64,000 nt of DNA from Agarophyton chilense. Taxonomy: Eukaryota > Rhodophyta > Florideophyceae > Gracilariales > Gracilariaceae. Where the stretch lies: positions 1,178,001-1,242,000 of the forward strand of contig JARGXX010000111.1 in assembly GCA_030374765.1 (NCBI GenBank). The letters run 5' to 3'. Below the pieces are notes generated by a model that was not told the DNA's origin, did not search any database, and saw nothing but the letters and a program-made list of their open reading frames with translations. This document shows, in pieces, positions 24,049 to 36,344 of this stretch. The position numbers and the translations under genes were made by a program. Within the stretch, counting starts at the first letter, position 1, and every line of letters begins with the position of its first letter.

Positions 24049-24803
24049 ATGAACGAAGACTTTACAGACGTTTCGAAGCTGCCAGTCCTGCTGCTCAAAG
24101 CAGACAACTATTCCATTTGGTCAAAGAAGCTCGAACTCGTTTTGCCCGCGAAAGGAGTCTGGCGCATCGTAGACGGCACAGAACCCCCACCGGAAAATGA
24201 GTCAGGAACCGTATGGAAGTACGATCAGCGATCAGATATTGCGTTTTCATGTATATTGCTATCTGTCCACGAATGCTGTGTAGCACCAGTTATCGACATG
24301 AATGATCCCACTGTAGTCTGGACGAAGCTCAAGAAGACCTTCCAAATGGTATCGCAGGCGAGCCTGGATGCGTTACTAGAAACGCACCAAGACTTATCAA
24401 TGAACACCAATGAGAGTGTTTGGAGTGCATAAGTCGCCTAGCAGCAATTGAGTCTAAGTTACGTGGCATTGGCTACAGTATAACAGATGTAGAGCCACTG
24501 AGAGCACTCTTGAGAGGTCTATCGAAGAAATTTAAGCTCACGAAGGAAGTCATCAAGGGCACAGGGAAGACCTATGATGACGCAGTGGCGATGTTGATTC
24601 AGAATGAAGCCGAATGAACCAAGGACGCAGTAAAGGCTGGAAATGATGGATCGAGAGCCCTCCAAGAAAGGAGTAGGGGCAGATTTCAGAAGAGGCATGA
24701 AGGTTCTTCAAGGCATAGAGGTTCTTCAAGGCGTAGAGGTTCTGCAACGAATGGAGGTTCCTCAACGGGCAGAACATGCTACTTTTGTGACAAGAAGGGA
24801 CAC
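24049..24803 (+). pseudogene. Gag of copia D
   Basis: Start MNEDFTDVSKLPVLLL, then NYSIWSKKLELVL and WTKLKKTFQMVSQASL, the usual copia gag (UBN2-like) pattern. A shift near 24430 moves to the frame used by pol; TGA at 24615 interrupts it. Then follows a stretch of 18-nt imperfect repeats coding RGSS-type units (about 24700-24775) and an intact CX2CX4HX4C knuckle (CYFCDKKGHLKRNC) near 24777-24818. Confidence 0.82.
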
Positions 24804-27800
24804 TTGAAGCGCAACTGTTGGTTCAATCCAGAGAGTAAGAACTACAAAGGGTCCAATGAATACGACAAGACTCAGAAGAGCACACGTGAGAATGGTGAAG
24901 AGGACCATGGAAGTGCACCTTTCACTTTCATTGCAAGCACTACCGCATTCAAAGAAGACCTGGAGACACCAGTAGATGTCAAGGACGATGATGAGCTTGG
25001 CGCTGATCATGGATTGGTTGCAGGACAGAAGACGTTGAGGAATCGGCAGAGCAAGTGGTACCTGGACTCCGGCGCATCTGTCTACACGACGAATGACCTC
25101 GAGAACTTCTGTGGTCCCGTGAAGAGGTCTGAAAAGAAGTTCATCTCGGTTGGTATCGGAGCGAAATTGTCGGTTGAAGGCAGAGAAGACGTGCGATGTA
25201 GCGTGAGGGTGCGAGCAAATGATGAGACTCTTCATCTTGAGAACGTCCAATTTATTCCAAAGCTCATGTGTAACCTTCTCTCAGTAAGCGCCATCAGACG
25301 AAAAGGGTTCTCTATTCTGTTTACTACGGATGAGTTTGACAACGGCTTTGCGTTGATAGGAGGACATGGCAGTAACAAACAATTGGCTATTGCTGTAGAG
25401 CACGACGAAGGGCTCTATGAACTACTCCTAACACATCGATCAGAGGATGAGGATTCTGCATTGATTGCCAATGATGATCAGAGTTTTAAGAAGGTTTGGC
25501 ACAACAGATTGGGCCATCCCAGCCACCAGTATCTACGAAAAACGCTCATGATTGTGAAGGGCGTATCGTTGGAAGGAGTCAAGAAGATGGTTCACTGTGA
25601 GCCATATGCGTTAGGCAAAGCAGTCAGAGCACCCCGACTCCCAATAACTGAGAAGGAACGAATGACAAAGAGCATTCTATAACTCGTTCATACCGATGGA
25701 ATGGGTCCAATCAAGGTACAGTCTCTCTCTGGAGCAAGGTATATTGTGACGGCATATGAAGACAAGAGCTGCTTGTCCTCCGTGAGGTTCTTGAGGAAGA
25801 GGTCGTCCTGTGAGGATGCGTTGAAGCAGATGATATATGAGTTTGAAACTCAGTCGGGACTGAAGCTTAAGAGATACCGGTTCGATAATGCAGGCGAGTA
25901 TGAGAGCAATTCATTCACGAAGTGGTTACAGAACAAAGGGGGTGTCCTTGAGCCTTCACCAGCATATAGTCCAGAGTCTAACGGCAAAGCCGAACGTTTG
26001 AATCGTACACTCAATGACAAAGCGCGGACAATGCTGCTAACATTGGCTGGAACTCCTCGCTACACTCAGTTATGGGATGAAGCTGTACGTACTTCAAACT
26101 ACCTGCGCAACTGCATGTACACGAAGCGAAGCGATCAGCGCGAGGTGACTCCCCTCGAAGCGTTCACGGGCAAAAGGCCGAACATATCCCATCTTCGGAC
26201 ATTTGGAACAGAATGTTTTGTTCATATACCCAAGGAGAGAAGAACAAAAAGTGACAAGTACAGTGCTCGTTCCATGAGAGGAGTGCTGGTGGGATACGAC
26301 AAGGGAACCTGTTACAGAGTGTATCTACCAGAAGCATCGAAGATCATTGTCTTAAAGGATGTATCGTTCAATGAAACTGTCGTAGGTTGGAACAAGAAGG
26401 TGATGAACTGTCAAGAGCTTGATTTGTCTACAGTCGGCTCTATCATTGAAGAATTGATTCCACTGGAGGAGAACATCACAGGTTCTGAGGTAGAAGTGTC
26501 CCACGCTGATGAAATGATAATTGCGGAAGACAGAAGAGGCACTGAATATAAGGATGGGAAACAAGAGGCCAAAGAAGAGGATGTTTTCGTTGATGCTGAA
26601 CAAGATTTTACTTACGACCCGGAGGACGTCACTCACTATCCTGCGGAGCTACGACGATCTACTAGAACTCGTGAACGGACGTCGCGCTACACGCCGGACA
26701 CTGCGCTTGCATTGATTGCACAGAGCGTGCTGAGTGATTTGACGGCTTATGACCCCAGCACTCATGAAGAGGCTATGCGTGCTCCGAATGCAAAGAACTG
26801 GGTTCAATCAATGGAAAAAGAGATGGGCAACATGAAGCAACGGGAAGTATGGAAATTTGTCCCGCGCCCGGCAAACTGCACACCGATTGACAACCGATGG
26901 ATATTCTTCAAGAAGCGTGATGAAAACGGTCAAGTGACCCGGCACAGGGCTCGTTTGGTCGCGCGCGGTTTCTCTCAGCGAAGGGGAATTGACTACGGTG
27001 AGTTGTTTGCGCCAGTAGCCAAGTATGATACCATCCGCACACTAAAATACATGGCAGTAGAACAAGATCTTCTCATGACACAGTTTGACGTCCAAACTGC
27101 TTTTATCTACGGCGGTCTAGAAGAGGAGTTGTACATGATGCAGCCCAAGGGGTTTGTCATCCAAGGAAAGAAAAGTCATGTGCTACGCTTGCTGAAGGCA
27201 ATCTACGGCACAAAACAAGCTTCACGTGCCTGGAGGATGAAGTTTGTTTCTGTGATGGACCAAATCGGATGTACTCAATCACAAAACGATCCGAGTTTGT
27301 TCTTCTATGGCAAGGGATCGAGAAGTGTTTGTATTGTTATGTATGCAGATGATGGTTTGGTTACCGTGAAAGAAAGAAGTGACATCCAGCAGTTCATGAA
27401 GAAGTTGCAAACTTTCGTGAAAATAAGAATCACTGAGAACCCCAAGAAGTTTCTTGGGGTGATTATCGAACGCAAGGCTACGAAGAACCAGATTTGAATT
27501 CATAACAAGCCCATGATTTTGGAGCTCTTGAAGCGCTTCAGAATGTCTCATGCGGCCGATGCGTACGTTCCTTTGCAACAATCGAACTTGCCGGCGACGA
27601 AAACAGAAGGGGGAGAACGTCTACCCTACAAGGAACGATTTGGATCACTGATGCACTTGTCAAACACAGTTCGACCTGACATTGCACTTTCTGTTTCCTG
27701 CTTGGCCGGTTTTATGCAGACCTACAATAGGGAGCATTGGAATGCCGCAAAAACATCTTGAACTACTTGAAGACTGCAGTTGACGCTGAGATTGTCTACA

Positions 27801-28315
27801 AGAAAGGCAACGGTGTACTGGTAGGGTATTCATATGCGGATTTTGCTGGTGATCGTTCAGACCACAAGTCGACTAGCGGGTACGTTTTCAAGTTCTGTGG
27901 GGGAGCCATTGCATGGCGTTCGAAGAAACAGACTCTAGTCGCGCAGTCTACACTTGAAGCAGAGTACGTTGCGAGGTCATTTGCAGTGCGCGAAGGTTTG
28001 AGGCTACGAAGAATTTTTGCTGAGATTTATGGCGTGGCAATAAAGCCTTTGACAGTCTTTGGTGATAACTAGAGAATGCTGAAATTCAGCAAGGAGGAGA
28101 CCATCAACGAGACGAGCAAACATATCGACGTGAAGTATCATTTTGTGCGCAAGGCTGTTCAGGATGGCTACGTCTGTTTGAAGTACTTGAACACTGCGCG
28201 AAAGACAGCTAACGATTTCACTAAATCTCTACCGAAAGAAAAGCACATGCTAATAAGTTATCTGGTGGGGATGATTGTCAGGAGATTGGAACGAGGGGGA
28301 GTGTTGGAGAATTGA
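24804..28315 (+). pseudogene. Pol of copia D (PR, IN, RT, RNase H)
   Basis: Protease: WYLDSGASVYTTNDLENF. Integrase: WHNRLGHPSHQYL, then D in HTDGMG, D in RFDNAGEYES, E in NGKAERLNRT. RT: FDVQTAFIYGGLEEELYM and the catalytic box MYADDG. RNase H: the normal first Asp appears as Y in YSYADFAGDRS, then WRSKKQTLVAQSTLEAEYVA. Stops at 25680 (TAA), 27495 (TGA) and 28070 (TAG) and one shift near 27750 break an otherwise well-kept frame. 25701-27497 alone is open for 598 codons. Confidence 0.9.
28293..28301 (+). other. Polypurine tract of copia D
   Basis: GAGGGGGAG directly before the 3' LTR start TGTTGG. Confidence 0.8.
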
Positions 28316-28531
28316 TCGTTACAATCGGACAAGAACGGATACAGTTTTTAGGAACTGTATCGGAATAGTGGCGCAGAGTTTGAAACCAAAACGATAGGAA
28401 CTAGATACAAATTTTGAAAAGCCTGTAGCCAGTGATTTGAAGCTGGAGGATAGTTTGGCTGCTTATAAAGGGCAGCCTGAACAAACAGTAAACCCTGGGA
28501 TCTACTTAGATTAGTAGAACCTTAAATAAGA
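28302..28531 (+). repeat. 3' LTR of copia D
   Basis: 230 bp, same termini as the 5' LTR, followed by the TTTAA duplication. Confidence 0.9.
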
Positions 28532-28536
28532 TTTAA

Positions 28537-30057
28537 CATATTCGTGACAGTCTTCTTCGTGAAGGTATGACCAAGTCGGAGGTGCCAGGCTTCAACATCC
28601 ACCTTTGTCAGAAAACGAACAGAAGGAGTACGTGTTTCAAACTGAGTGCCTGGGTAGCGTTCAAGGGTTTATTGAACTGCTGAGAGGCGGAATCTGCTTT
28701 GGTCGTCGGCATGTAAGGTTCTCTCTTCGCATAAGTGGCCTTCTCAGAAAAAATCTTGCTGTGTATATGACGCACCATAGCCATAATCGCATTTTGAGGT
28801 GCAATATCTTCTTCACACCACTGCTATTGACGAGAGGGAGTAGAATGATCTCTAATGTAGTACAGTTCGTTACTGTGCTTGGGCGTAGTGCCAATGATCT
28901 TCAGTTTGTCTTGAAAGCCAATTATTTAAGCCCTTTCAGGACGAAAAGTACTGAAAAGTCATTTAAAGTCAGCGCCGGTGAAGATAGAAGCTTCATTTCG
29001 AATTCAGGGGATAAAAGGGTCTTGGAGAGTTCCATGTTCGTGCGTCGGTCATTTAAATTCCATGTTAGGTAGCAAGAACCTTCGGAAACGGCTTGTATTT
29101 TAGAGACATCTCCCAAAACAATCTTTAGAGACTGTGGTTTGTTATGTTCCAATTGGTCCACATATGGGGTTATGTGTGAGGTTGTTCCAGAGTTTAGCAA
29201 AAAAACCATGCTTCCCGAAGGTATCACCGCAGATGCCCTGGCCACAGCAGCGCGTAGATGTCTTCCATTGGTCTCTGACTTCTTCTGAGCTTCTTAATTT
29301 TAAACTGACGAACTGGTTTTCGACCAAGGTGGTTTGTCAGAATAAACCACCGCGTTCAGACCTATTTGATGGTTGCAGTTTCTTATATTTTGAAAGCTGT
29401 TGTTGATGTTTGGTTGGTCCTACGGCAGAAACTGCATCTGCAAGAGGAGTTTGCAGCGGTGATTCGGTGTTGGTCACAAATTGAGAGGCTTTCGTGTTCG
29501 TCAAGTCTTGTGGAAATTGTTTCCTGGGAAGTTTCATCGTCAAAAAGAGTCTCAGTCGCTGCACAAACCGCTGACAGTTCCGGTGCTTCCAAGAACGCCA
29601 CAAGAAGGCCAATTTACAGTTTATCCGAAAGATACATGTCCGTGGGCTTTAGTTTTTTCATGAGGCTTTTCATGCGATCAATCTTTGCGCTGTGTTGAGC
29701 CTGGATAGAATGATACTTCTGGGAGATCAGTTCGCAAATTACACCTATAAGAGACGCGGTAGTCGACGAGTCCAAGCGGCCATTAAGTATTATTAACATC
29801 TTGTACGGGTTTCCGATGTCAGGTTGAACGATTCGCAGAGTGTCATCAGGGAGCCCAGCAAAGATCAATACAATGGCTCGTTTTCTATCTTCCTCGAAGC
29901 TTTTCCTCAACTCTGCGTCTGTCGTGTACTGGTTTCGTGACTTTCAAAAAGTTTCACCAATCTGTTTGGCTTCGCAAGCGGCTTCGATGCGAATTCGCCA
30001 AAAACGGAAGTCGTACATCCCTCATAGCGGTTTGATTCGGACACGGTCTGATTCCAT
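28537..30057 (-). pseudogene. Copia element F, 5' part: gag, protease, pre-integrase
   Basis: The gag start is the ATG at 30057 (MESDRVRIKPL, then a stop). The gag core at 29614-29910 shows RIVQPDIGNPYKMLIILNGR and ELISQKYHSIQAQ. The protease at 28922-29245 reads LLNSGTTSHITPYVDQLEH, where the active-site Asp is now Asn. The pre-integrase motif VEAWHLRLGHTFTKKTV lies next to element D. Frame breaks are frequent. Confidence 0.78.
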
Positions 30058-30111
30058 GCTCATGAAAACGAGAGAAAAGCGAGGGAAGACCGAAAGAAAA
30101 AGGAGCAGATA

Positions 30112-31351
30112 CAGTGCGTTTAAAAAACATATCTCTCTACAAAAACTGCGTCAAAAAGGCATTTCACGTACTATAGAGCACATTTCGCAACAATTGAAAA
30201 CCACTAAGTCAATAACACTATTTCAAAAGTATATCCTTTATACAATCATTAGCTCAATTATGGCTCGTGGCGCACCTCTGACACGCTCTGAACAGCTGAA
30301 ATCATGGTATTAGTAGGACAGGGTATGATTCCAGCAGATATAGCCCGAAAACCCAAACGCAGCCCAAAAAAACATCAACTTCATCAAAAACCCCGCTACA
30401 CACGAAAAAAGAGTTCAACTGGAGGTTCTACCTCACTATCCCCGGCCGATAAGCGTAAAATTAAGCGAGAACTATGTCGTATTAATTCATCTTGCCAATA
30501 AAAGTTTCAATAATCTAAATTTGCTTCTATCAAGATTTACAATATGGAGTGAAGTCAACCGTCAAAATTTGTTCAAGTACACTATAATGAGGAAAACTTT
30601 TTTCTAAAAGATAATTACAAGAAGAATCGAGTTGAATTGTGTGTTCAAAAGGCGTATCGGAAAACGGAATGGAATAATGTTATCCTTTCTGACTAAAAAA
30701 AGTTTAACCATGGTTGTCCAGATTACTATAAATTTTATTGGCATGATCTACGAAAAGAAAAGAAAGAAAGAATATGTGACCAGGCATCCAGGAGGCGCAT
30801 CAGTAATGGTTTGGGCTGGAATTTCTACGAAAGGAGCAACTAATATTGCTTTTCTTGAAAATACAATGATCTCTGAGAAGTATACTGAGGTTCTAGAAAA
30901 CTATCTTCTACCTTGTGCATACTGTATGTACGGAGAAGAATTCAGTTTTTAGCAAGATAATGCACCTGTGCATAAGTCTAATTCTATGAAATAGTGGTTC
31001 AATAGTCTAAATATGTCGGTTATGGAAGGGCCTGCGCGCTTTCTAGACCTCAACTTTATCGAAAACACTTGGGGAATGTTGACCCAAACGGTTTCTGGGC
31101 AAGGAAGGCAATTTGATACAGTTTTTGATCTAAAAAATAGTATCAAAGATTGCTGGGAAAAGATTGACTGTGATGCCATCAATCCTTTTATATAATCAAT
31201 TCCAAAGCATTGCATAAGTGTTATACAGGCTAAAGAAGCAAAAATAAACTACTGAACTCGCCTTAGAATAAAAAGGATGCAATAAAGGTTATGTTTTTGA
31301 AACAGTTTTTTACTTCAACATTTTTTCACAATGATTTTGTTAGTTTTACTG
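30112..31351 (+). pseudogene. Tc1/mariner-type transposon, decayed, in the leader of F
   Basis: Plus-strand transposase pieces: a helix-turn-helix-like N-terminus near 30250-30500, then GGASVMVWAGISTKG at 30781-30840, QQDNAPVHKS at 30954-30985 (catalytic Asp), and LDLNFIENTWG near 31050. These are DDE_3-family motifs. Stops and shifts are numerous. A TA dinucleotide with CAGT ends lies at 30110 and 31352; the rest of the terminal repeats is weak. Removing 30112-31351 leaves a leader of about 140 bp between the primer site and gag of element F, which supports these limits. Confidence 0.65.
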
Positions 31352-31437
31352 TAGCCAAAACGTCGATTTTTGGAATATTTGCGCGAGGGATATAATTTTG
31401 AACCAGTCTTTACGTTGCTAATGCATGCTCAGGATAG

Positions 31438-31451
31438 CTGGGTCCATAACC
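31438..31451 (-). other. Primer-binding site of copia F
   Basis: On the minus strand GGTTATGGACCCAG, one base from the GGTTATGGGCCCAG complement of the initiator tRNA-Met anticodon arm. It lies where the 5' leader of F should begin. Confidence 0.6.
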
Positions 31452-31800
31452 TGTCTGAACGAAGTTATGACCGAATTGCTGCCCCGGAAGCGTGCTGCTT
31501 GAGCACTTCGGGTTGCGCTTTAATAGTGCTTCTGTGAGCTTGCTTTAGTATCTCTGTCACAGACCGTATATTTGTGCTACCTATAATACCTCTTACTGGA
31601 TCACAACTTGGATACACAGTTTACTTTGTGTTGGAGCCCAGAGTTTGGCTTGAGTAGGAGATTATAACTTCAAGATAGCCAAATGCTCTGTAATCACAAT
31701 TCAGCTCGCTCAAAATATCCATTGTAAACAAGGATATTTCCAAAAGTGATAGAACGCACGTAATGTGTAATCCGCACTTAGATGGGATAAACGTCTTCTG
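31452..31800 (-). repeat. Probable 5' LTR of copia F (outer end not located)
   Basis: Sequence directly beyond the primer site; the plus-strand edge is TGTCTGAACG, so the minus-strand LTR would end CGTTCAGACA. I found no matching 3' LTR left of 16154. From 31800 to 32267 no gene is seen. Confidence 0.4.
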
Positions 31801-32267
31801 TCAACAATACCAAAAGGGGAGCTATGATCCCAAACTGGATTTGTGCACTCGAGCATGCAAATGCGGGGCACATGCTACGAAGTGGGTGTCCAGATTGGCA
31901 CCTAGGCCAAGTCGGCGATTGTCATCCTGAAACGGCCCCGGTAGAGCTAGGTTGGGCTCAACAAAACAGTCTTGAACATCAAAATAAGGAATACATTAAA
32001 AAAAAATTGCATCTCTAATACCATTGATACCCAACCAAGAGAAAAAACATTCTTGCTATAATAGGAAGTGTGTTTTGGCTCCAGGAAACAAATATGATAA
32101 ATATCTGCTTTGAAACAGTAAATAATACGATAAATGTCGCTGCTCCTCAGAAATGCCTACGTCTGGAAAGGCTGTAGTCAGTGAGAATGCTTTCATTGAT
32201 TCTCATAAAGAGAGGCAATTCTTCTCCCGAACAGATTCATTCATACTTCAGTATTCAATTCAAACAC

Positions 32268-32274
32268 TATAAAA
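32268..32274 (+). promoter_or_regulatory. TATA-like box of the CAP-domain gene
   Basis: TATAAAA 58 bp upstream of the ATG at 32332. Confidence 0.5.
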
Positions 32275-32331
32275 CAAGGCGCTCGATTAATCCGTGACCC
32301 TTGTCCGTGCAATTTCGATGTAGATTCTACA

Positions 32332-32802
32332 ATGCAGGACAGACACGGAAAGAAGCGTGAGAACCTCGACAGGAAGAAAAGTAAAGACAAAGATCGCATC
32401 AAGACCATTTTAAATCTGACAAACAAAAAGCGAGAAAAGAAAGGCCTCAATACTCTCCGCCTGAGTAAGAGACTCATGCTTTGTGCAAGACAATATAACA
32501 GACATATGGCGTTAAATAACATAGATATCACGCACTCTGATTGCGGTACCAGTCTTCCCGACAGATTGAAGGCGGTTTCTTACCCCTACAGATGGGGGGC
32601 TGAGAATCTTGCTAGTCACCAGGATACCTGTGCTGAGGTTATGAGCGATTGGTTACAGAGCAAGGGCCATCGTCAAAACATTCTTAATGAGAAAGCTGAA
32701 GATATTGGTATTGACGTTTCGAGGAGCCCTGACAAGGGCTTGTACTGGATTCAAGTGTTCGGAAAGAAAAAGAAAAAGAAAAAGAAAAAGAAAGATAATT
32801 AA
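32332..32802 (+). CDS. CAP/SCP-domain protein with lysine-rich ends
   Basis: An intact single-exon ORF of 156 residues. Residues about 25-145 form a CAP (SCP/PR-1/YkwD-like) domain: H68 in ITHSDCG, GAENLA at 89-94 (E91), E102, W107, KGHRQNIL at 111-118 (H113), and the closing strand YWIQVFG at 138-144. The H/E/E/H set that lines the CAP cavity is present. CAP proteins are usually secreted, but here the first 25 residues are highly charged with no signal peptide, and the chain ends in 10 consecutive lysines before DN, coded by an AAG/AAA repeat. An upstream signal exon is possible but not seen. The function is unknown; it is one of the two intact cellular genes in this window. Confidence 0.82.
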   Translation: MQDRHGKKRENLDRKKSKDKDRIKTILNLTNKKREKKGLNTLRLSKRLMLCARQYNRHMALNNIDITHSDCGTSLPDRLKAVSYPYRWGAENLASHQDTCAEVMSDWLQSKGHRQNILNEKAEDIGIDVSRSPDKGLYWIQVFGKKKKKKKKKKDN

Positions 32803-33650
32803 CCTTTTTCGGTAAGGTGCTCGATGAAGAGAGAAGTCTAAGAGTTGTCTCCATGGAACGATAGAAAAGTTGAAATTACCGGGACAATTTTTCTATGACA
32901 ATTGTAAAAAGCTTTTTCTTTCGTTATTAGTACCGAAGGGTACCCCAATAATTATCAGAACAGTTGTATCCATTTTTTTCGCATCATTCAAACCAATGGC
33001 ATATCGCAAGTTTTTAAATAAGATTTCCGAAAGCCGATGTGCTGTATGTATCAGCAGTTTGGTGCACTGGAAAAGACATCCCATCATTTTGAACATATGT
33101 CAGCAACAATCAAAAGCATATCGTTTTCCCACGAATGCCCATTGGGAGTGAAAAAGGACGGTGAGGGTGAGATTTTCACACCAAATGCATGCAAAGATGA
33201 CTACCGATTTGAAAGCTATAATCTAGCTACAGAAGACCAGCAAAGATGCGCCGGATCTGCTTAGTCGTTTTTAATAACCTACAGAGCTATTATCACTCAC
33301 AGTGCAGTGACCCAAACTGCACCACCGGAGGTGTTATCCTACTCTCTGTGACGGCCATCTGCAGCAGACTACACCACAGTTGCCCACTATCAAATTTAAG
33401 CCGCAGCGGAACCCTCTGCGATGAAAAATAGGTTCGTCGATTGCTATTTTAGATCTGATATAAAATTCCCATAGAAAGCTCTAGCCTCTGTGGGGACATA
33501 GAAGTGCATGTAAGACAACTCTCTGTTTTGCGTTTCGAATTGCAAGGCAGCGTCCACTGTAAGAACGAAGAACAGTCTTCATTGATCTTTTGAATATTCT
33601 TTTCTTGACTGCGCAGTGGGTTTTGAACATTTCCAGGTCGGTGTGCGGAG
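32803..33650. other. Region without a recognised gene
   Basis: Only short, overlapping frames on both strands. Nothing with a recognisable domain. Confidence 0.4.
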
Positions 33651-34006
33651 TGTTGGAGAATGAATGGCGACAATAGTGGCTTTTCGAGCGCGCCGTGGAA
33701 GTATATTTATTCAAGCGATTTGGATACTAGCTGGCCCAAGAATCCGCCGTCGACTTGTTCAGGATCACAAGTTGGCCACGCCGAGAAGTCGACACATCGG
33801 ATCTTGGGCAGCCGACCTTTGGCTTTGTTTGTTCTACCTCTGTTGTTTTTATTTCCCTCACCACCCATCCTGACTCTCTTCTGGAGTGTGTTGTGTGCAG
33901 TACGCTATGCGATCTACACGACAATGGCGGAGTTTCTGGCCTGTCACCTAAACTTCCCAAGAATAAAAGATCTTGAGCCTGCTCGACCAAACCGCCGACA
34001 ATAACA
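33651..34006 (+). repeat. LTR-like sequence
   Basis: Starts TGTTGGAGAATG (like the D-family LTR start TGTTGGAGAATT), contains AATAAAAGA near 33962 and can be ended at GACAATAACA. No target duplication and no partner LTR were found, so this is tentative. Confidence 0.3.
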
Positions 34007-36344
34007 CATTTTCTAAGCATGGGCACGTGACGTGTTCACGAAATTTACAAATGCAAAGACGACACGTCATCAGCTCTTCTCGAAGAAAGCATGTATTACC
34101 GAGTCTCGGTGTATTGCACTTCAGTGCTGATCAACGGACCGCAGAATCAAGATACGAACAGCGAGATGGAGAGTCATTTCATAATTTCACTGCTTCCGCC
34201 GTCACAATTCTGCGGCTGCCGCTCCGACTCTCCACCGGTTTTGTTCACAAAGTAGATTCACCAGCCTTTGATTTAGTATTCAATAATTCAGACGAATCTA
34301 ACATACAACAACCTCATAGTTCCCATCATTCCATTAGAAAAATGCTCCGCCTAACAAGAAATTTATTTTTTGCACAGGGGTTCCAACACTGAAGAATGTA
34401 TTGTTCCCATTGCAAGCTTCTGACTTCCTTCTCACGTTTTAGTTAGACCGATTCATCTCTCGCCACTTTGGTCAATCAGAACAAGCTCCGTCTACCACGA
34501 GTTCATATTCTTTAGAACCGTAATCTCGTCTCAACAGGGGCCAACCGCTATCTTTCGACCCAGCCAACAGACGGTGATGCCTGTGTGTGATTGGTGAATC
34601 CAAAATGGCTAAAGAATCTGGGGTGCTGGCCAATGCAGAGTGTTGATGAAGGACTGCGGGAGCTTTGAATACAAAAAGCGACAATACTCGGCAGGTAGAG
34701 GACAGGAACACTATGCTCACAACGTGTACGACATGCTCAGGTATACATAGCCAAAGGAGAGTGTGGACCACCACACAATTACTTTTTGTATTTCAAACAA
34801 TTACTTTATGCGTTTCAAACATTTATGCAGGCTCTGTAATAAATATGGCAGCATGGGTGGCCGAACAGCGCCATCATAATGAAAAGATTACATCACCACA
34901 GCCGAAGATCAGATATGTATTGGTTGAAATGCTTAAACAGGCGCTTTACTGGGCGTTCTGTACTGATGAGCGCTTGAGCGAAATCAAGGGGTTCATCAGC
35001 TCGCTTTGGAATGGAGGAAATCATTCGCTATAAACTTCAGTAGACTGTTACGTCTGTTGATCCAATACAGTTCTGCTCGAGTCGCGCTCGCGTAGGGATA
35101 CAGAAAATGGAAAGAAACTCCGTTCTGCTGGGGATGCCCACAGACCTTCATCATGATTCTGGTATTCTTTAATTTGTTTTCTTTTGTGGCTTCCTCTTAC
35201 GATTTGTAGGTAGTAACTGGTGAAGATTCGTTTTGAATCATCACTATCCAGGTCTGGGTGTTTCGCAAAAGCGTCGTACCGTGCAGTTCGAGAGAGCCCT
35301 ATGGGTTGCAGCTGCTGGTTAGACCAATCAGCACTTAACGTGGGGTCAACCATGTCGTGTTTGGAGACCAATGAAATTGCCACTCTTCAAAGACGTTCAA
35401 CAGTCTCGAATGAAAGAAAGCAGGGCGTCTATGTTCATTGAGGATCATTTATGTAAAAGCTCATTCTTCGTCGAAGACACAAGGAGAAAAAACAATGGAA
35501 AAAATATAGATACAAATTAAATGTACTACTGTTATTTCCCTGTCGACTTATTTACTCTGAAGGTTTCACGCATTATTAAACTTTTTTGTTGGCTTGAAGC
35601 TGCCTCCTCCATTTCTCGAAGAGGTGCTCAGCAAAGTTTTATATGCATCTATCATGTAATAATTGTTTGTATCTGTGATCGTAATCTAGGTCCAATGTCT
35701 CAACATTATTTCAATCACATGGTTATATATGACAAACTCATATAAAGATGATTTCATCGTCCTCTTTGATATGTTGCGTTATCACGGCTCACGCGAACGC
35801 ATGGGATGATTTCTACAGTATGATGAGTTTCGTTCTCGGCATCACACATCAGTCCTGTCTTTGCAGACTGTATTATGATATTTCAACTCTTCTACAGAAG
35901 AACATTAGTTTAACTTGGGAGTAATCGCTCTTTTTCGAAATCTAAAAGAAAGTACGCGCGGCAGCACATGCTCACATATGCTTCACATGCGAGAAGCACG
36001 ATCTGTGTCGTTGTGAACGAGAACACGAGAAAAGGTGATTAGGATCTCTATTTACTTGGAATCATTGTGTGCGTTGAAATCCAATTTTGTGTGGTGAGAC
36101 TCCAGCATGAGTACACATCAGGTTTGACAAGGGTCCGTCCAGGTCACGGATAAGGGGTTTACAGTATTGGGCTCTGAGACTTTTGGCAAAGTAGCGTTGA
36201 TGAGTTTTTTCTATTTTCTATGAGACATTTTGTGTGCAAATGCATGTACTTTGAACTACTAGATGGATTACTTGATATTACCTGGATATTTGTCGCCATT
36301 GGTATTTGGCAGAAAGGTATAGGGGTCTGGCCAAGAGTAAGGGG
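34007..36344. other. Region without a recognised gene
   Basis: Moderately AT-rich. Frames at 34665-35033 (+) and 35048-35383 (-) are open but show no known motif and no support as genes. Confidence 0.4.

Larger units (their letters stand above)
23757..28531 (+). mobile_element. Copia retrotransposon D, decayed, inserted in F (TSD TTTAA)
   Basis: Plus-strand Ty1/copia element with 230-bp LTRs, primer site, gag, zinc knuckle, protease, integrase, RT, RNase H and purine tract. TTTAA flanks it at 23752-23756 and 28532-28536. The LTRs differ at roughly 20 of 230 positions by eye, so it is older than element C. The host sequence on both sides is the same copia element F. Confidence 0.93.
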
